Below are positions 62,647 through 64,000 of a stretch of DNA of 64,000 bases, in pieces. The DNA comes from Sinohyriopsis cumingii (lineage: Eukaryota; Mollusca; Bivalvia; Unionida; Unionidae): contig CM068842.1 of assembly GCA_028554795.2 (NCBI GenBank), positions 22,478,590 through 22,542,589 on the forward strand, read 5' to 3'. The stretch's first letter is position 1. Each line of letters starts with the position of its first letter. The position numbers and the translations under genes are program-made. Under the pieces are notes generated by a model. The model was not told the DNA's origin. It did not search any database and saw nothing but the letters and a program-made list of their open reading frames with translations.

Positions 62647-64000
62647 GTCCTGATGACATGAGAAGGACACGTAATGATAAATTATATGAAACTCTTTGTT
62701 CACAGTCACCAGAGTACTAACCCAAAAGCAACAGGAAACGAAATGTAGAGTGTAACAAATTGTACGTAGAGTTTATTTGTTGTGCTCAGGTAAACATTCA
62801 AAATAATGAACAACAGTCAGTTATTCTTTGGACATAAATCACGTCAGAGACAACGTGTGCTTTTATCTCAATAACGGCATTAGAATCAGCATTATAGCGT
62901 GATTTTTTAAACAAAATTTCCAATTTATCTTGTGATCATCGTTATTCGTTCTAAATGAATAATGGTTTTACCTTAGCTACGAAACTGTCCAATTGGAATT
63001 CCATTTACCTCATTTCTTGGGATACCATTTACCTCATCTCTTGGGTTACGAAATATATTGTCCTCAGTCACTAATAAAATAAGTTGACGTCATCACTGAT
63101 ATCATTTTTGACGTTTTATGTCTCAACATGAATGGATAACAGATCAGTATCAGTCACGTGTAAGTCTCATTCAATCACTCTATGTGTGTGTCAACTTGCA
63201 GTGATATCCGAATAACTCTGATTTACCCACCTTTTATTGCTTTTAATAATCTGATTTGTTTTCAGAACGGCAAACACTAAATCATCCTCAGTATTGTTGC
63301 AATGTATTTTCATATGTAGACTGGGTGTTTTTTAAAATAATTTTTTATGTTTTTCTTCATATGCTTACTAAATACATCTGTATTCATAAATATGAAGAAG
63401 CTTGTTAAAAGTAGTTGAGACCTTTGTGTCTGAGACGTGTATTCAGGTCAATGAAGAATTCTAACCTAGTTTTTATCAAACGAAGCAGATTGGTGCACTT
63501 GTCTTCAAACCGAAATGTGTGTGATGATTTAACAGCACATACTGAATGTTAACTATCTCTGTCAGTGTGTTCTTTTCCATTATATGTAATGGTGTTGGCA
63601 CCACTATAATTATGCTGCCAAATTCTGTAACGCTGATAAGTCCTTTTCATTTGGAATTAATAGTGTCTTTGATATAGTCATGCCGGTGTAATGGAATTTC
63701 CAGCTCTGCTTCTGAATTACAACGATAGTGGTCTGATATGGTGAGCAGATTTGCTCCAGCCCTGTCTTTCTCCAGCTCACTCATTCGTTGTTTTTATTAC
63801 AATTATGTGTTGATGCAACCCATTTCCTATCCATAGCAACCCTATCCCTATCAATAGCAAGTGATAACATAAAGGTAAATAATGAAAATACCTCAATAGT
63901 TAGGACGCATCATCTGTTTTTTAAACTCTTACCATCTTTCTCCATGTACAATTGATTTTGGGAGTCCTTGTGCGGTGCAGTGCTAATTACACCTCGTATT
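62647..64000. other. Host DNA, no genes recognised
   Basis: No supported coding sequence or repeat seen up to the window end. Confidence 0.5.

Overview
The window is eukaryotic, almost certainly from an invertebrate animal and most likely a mollusc. It is AT-rich and gene-poor. It is full of microsatellites and minisatellites, carries many copies of tRNA-derived SINEs, and holds one intron-bounded exon of a group III-like secreted phospholipase A2. The mollusc assignment is an inference from the SINE style and was not tested by a database search.

Positions 2159-19530 hold one structurally complete Polinton/Maverick, a self-synthesising, virus-like DNA transposon. It is 17,372 bp long, begins AG and ends CT, has terminal inverted repeats (TIRs) of about 342/347 bp, and is flanked by a perfect 6-bp target-site duplication AATGTG (2153-2158 and 19531-19536). 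From left to right it carries: a small basic protein (-), a glutamine-rich coiled-coil protein (+), a zinc-knuckle protein (-), a protein-primed family B DNA polymerase in four pieces (+), a small membrane protein, a packaging ATPase, three Polinton-type accessory or virion proteins, a chromodomain integrase, a membrane protein, the minor capsid (penton-like) protein, a small basic virion protein, the major capsid protein, and three tandem accessory cassettes. No adenovirus-type maturation protease was recognised. The ATPase, integrase and minor capsid frames are intact. The polymerase has two in-frame stops and a frame change, and several other genes have frame changes, mostly at homopolymer runs. 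That is either real decay, programmed recoding or assembly error.

The most striking observation is that five genes at the two ends of the Polinton finish, 24-30 bp after the stop codon, with a close match to the metazoan replication-dependent histone mRNA 3' end. Each has a 6-bp stem with a 4-nt loop (GGCCCT-TTTC-AGGGCC type), an ACCCA-like 3' flank, and 13-14 nt further on a purine block GAAAAGA(G/A)A complementary to the 5' end of U7 snRNA. Two of these signals lie inside the TIRs, so each end of the element supplies the 3' end for its outermost gene. The three right-hand cassettes also share a near-identical promoter block. This suggests that the element makes non-polyadenylated, S-phase-coupled mRNAs through the host SLBP/U7 machinery. 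I know of no such description for Polintons, but I could not search.

Outside the element, 1-1441 and about 20080-20540 are copies of one ~370-bp repeat, interrupted by a 123-bp foldback element at 1442-1564. From 22 kb to 64 kb there are seven copies of one tRNA-headed SINE, all in the same orientation, two copies of a second SINE, two copies of a TIR-bearing MITE, an inverted pair of another dispersed repeat, and minisatellites at 26.0, 28.5, 29.6, 42.6, 44.9, 58.2 and 60.3 kb. The only credible host coding sequence is the phospholipase exon at 33608-34545. Its remaining exons were not identified.
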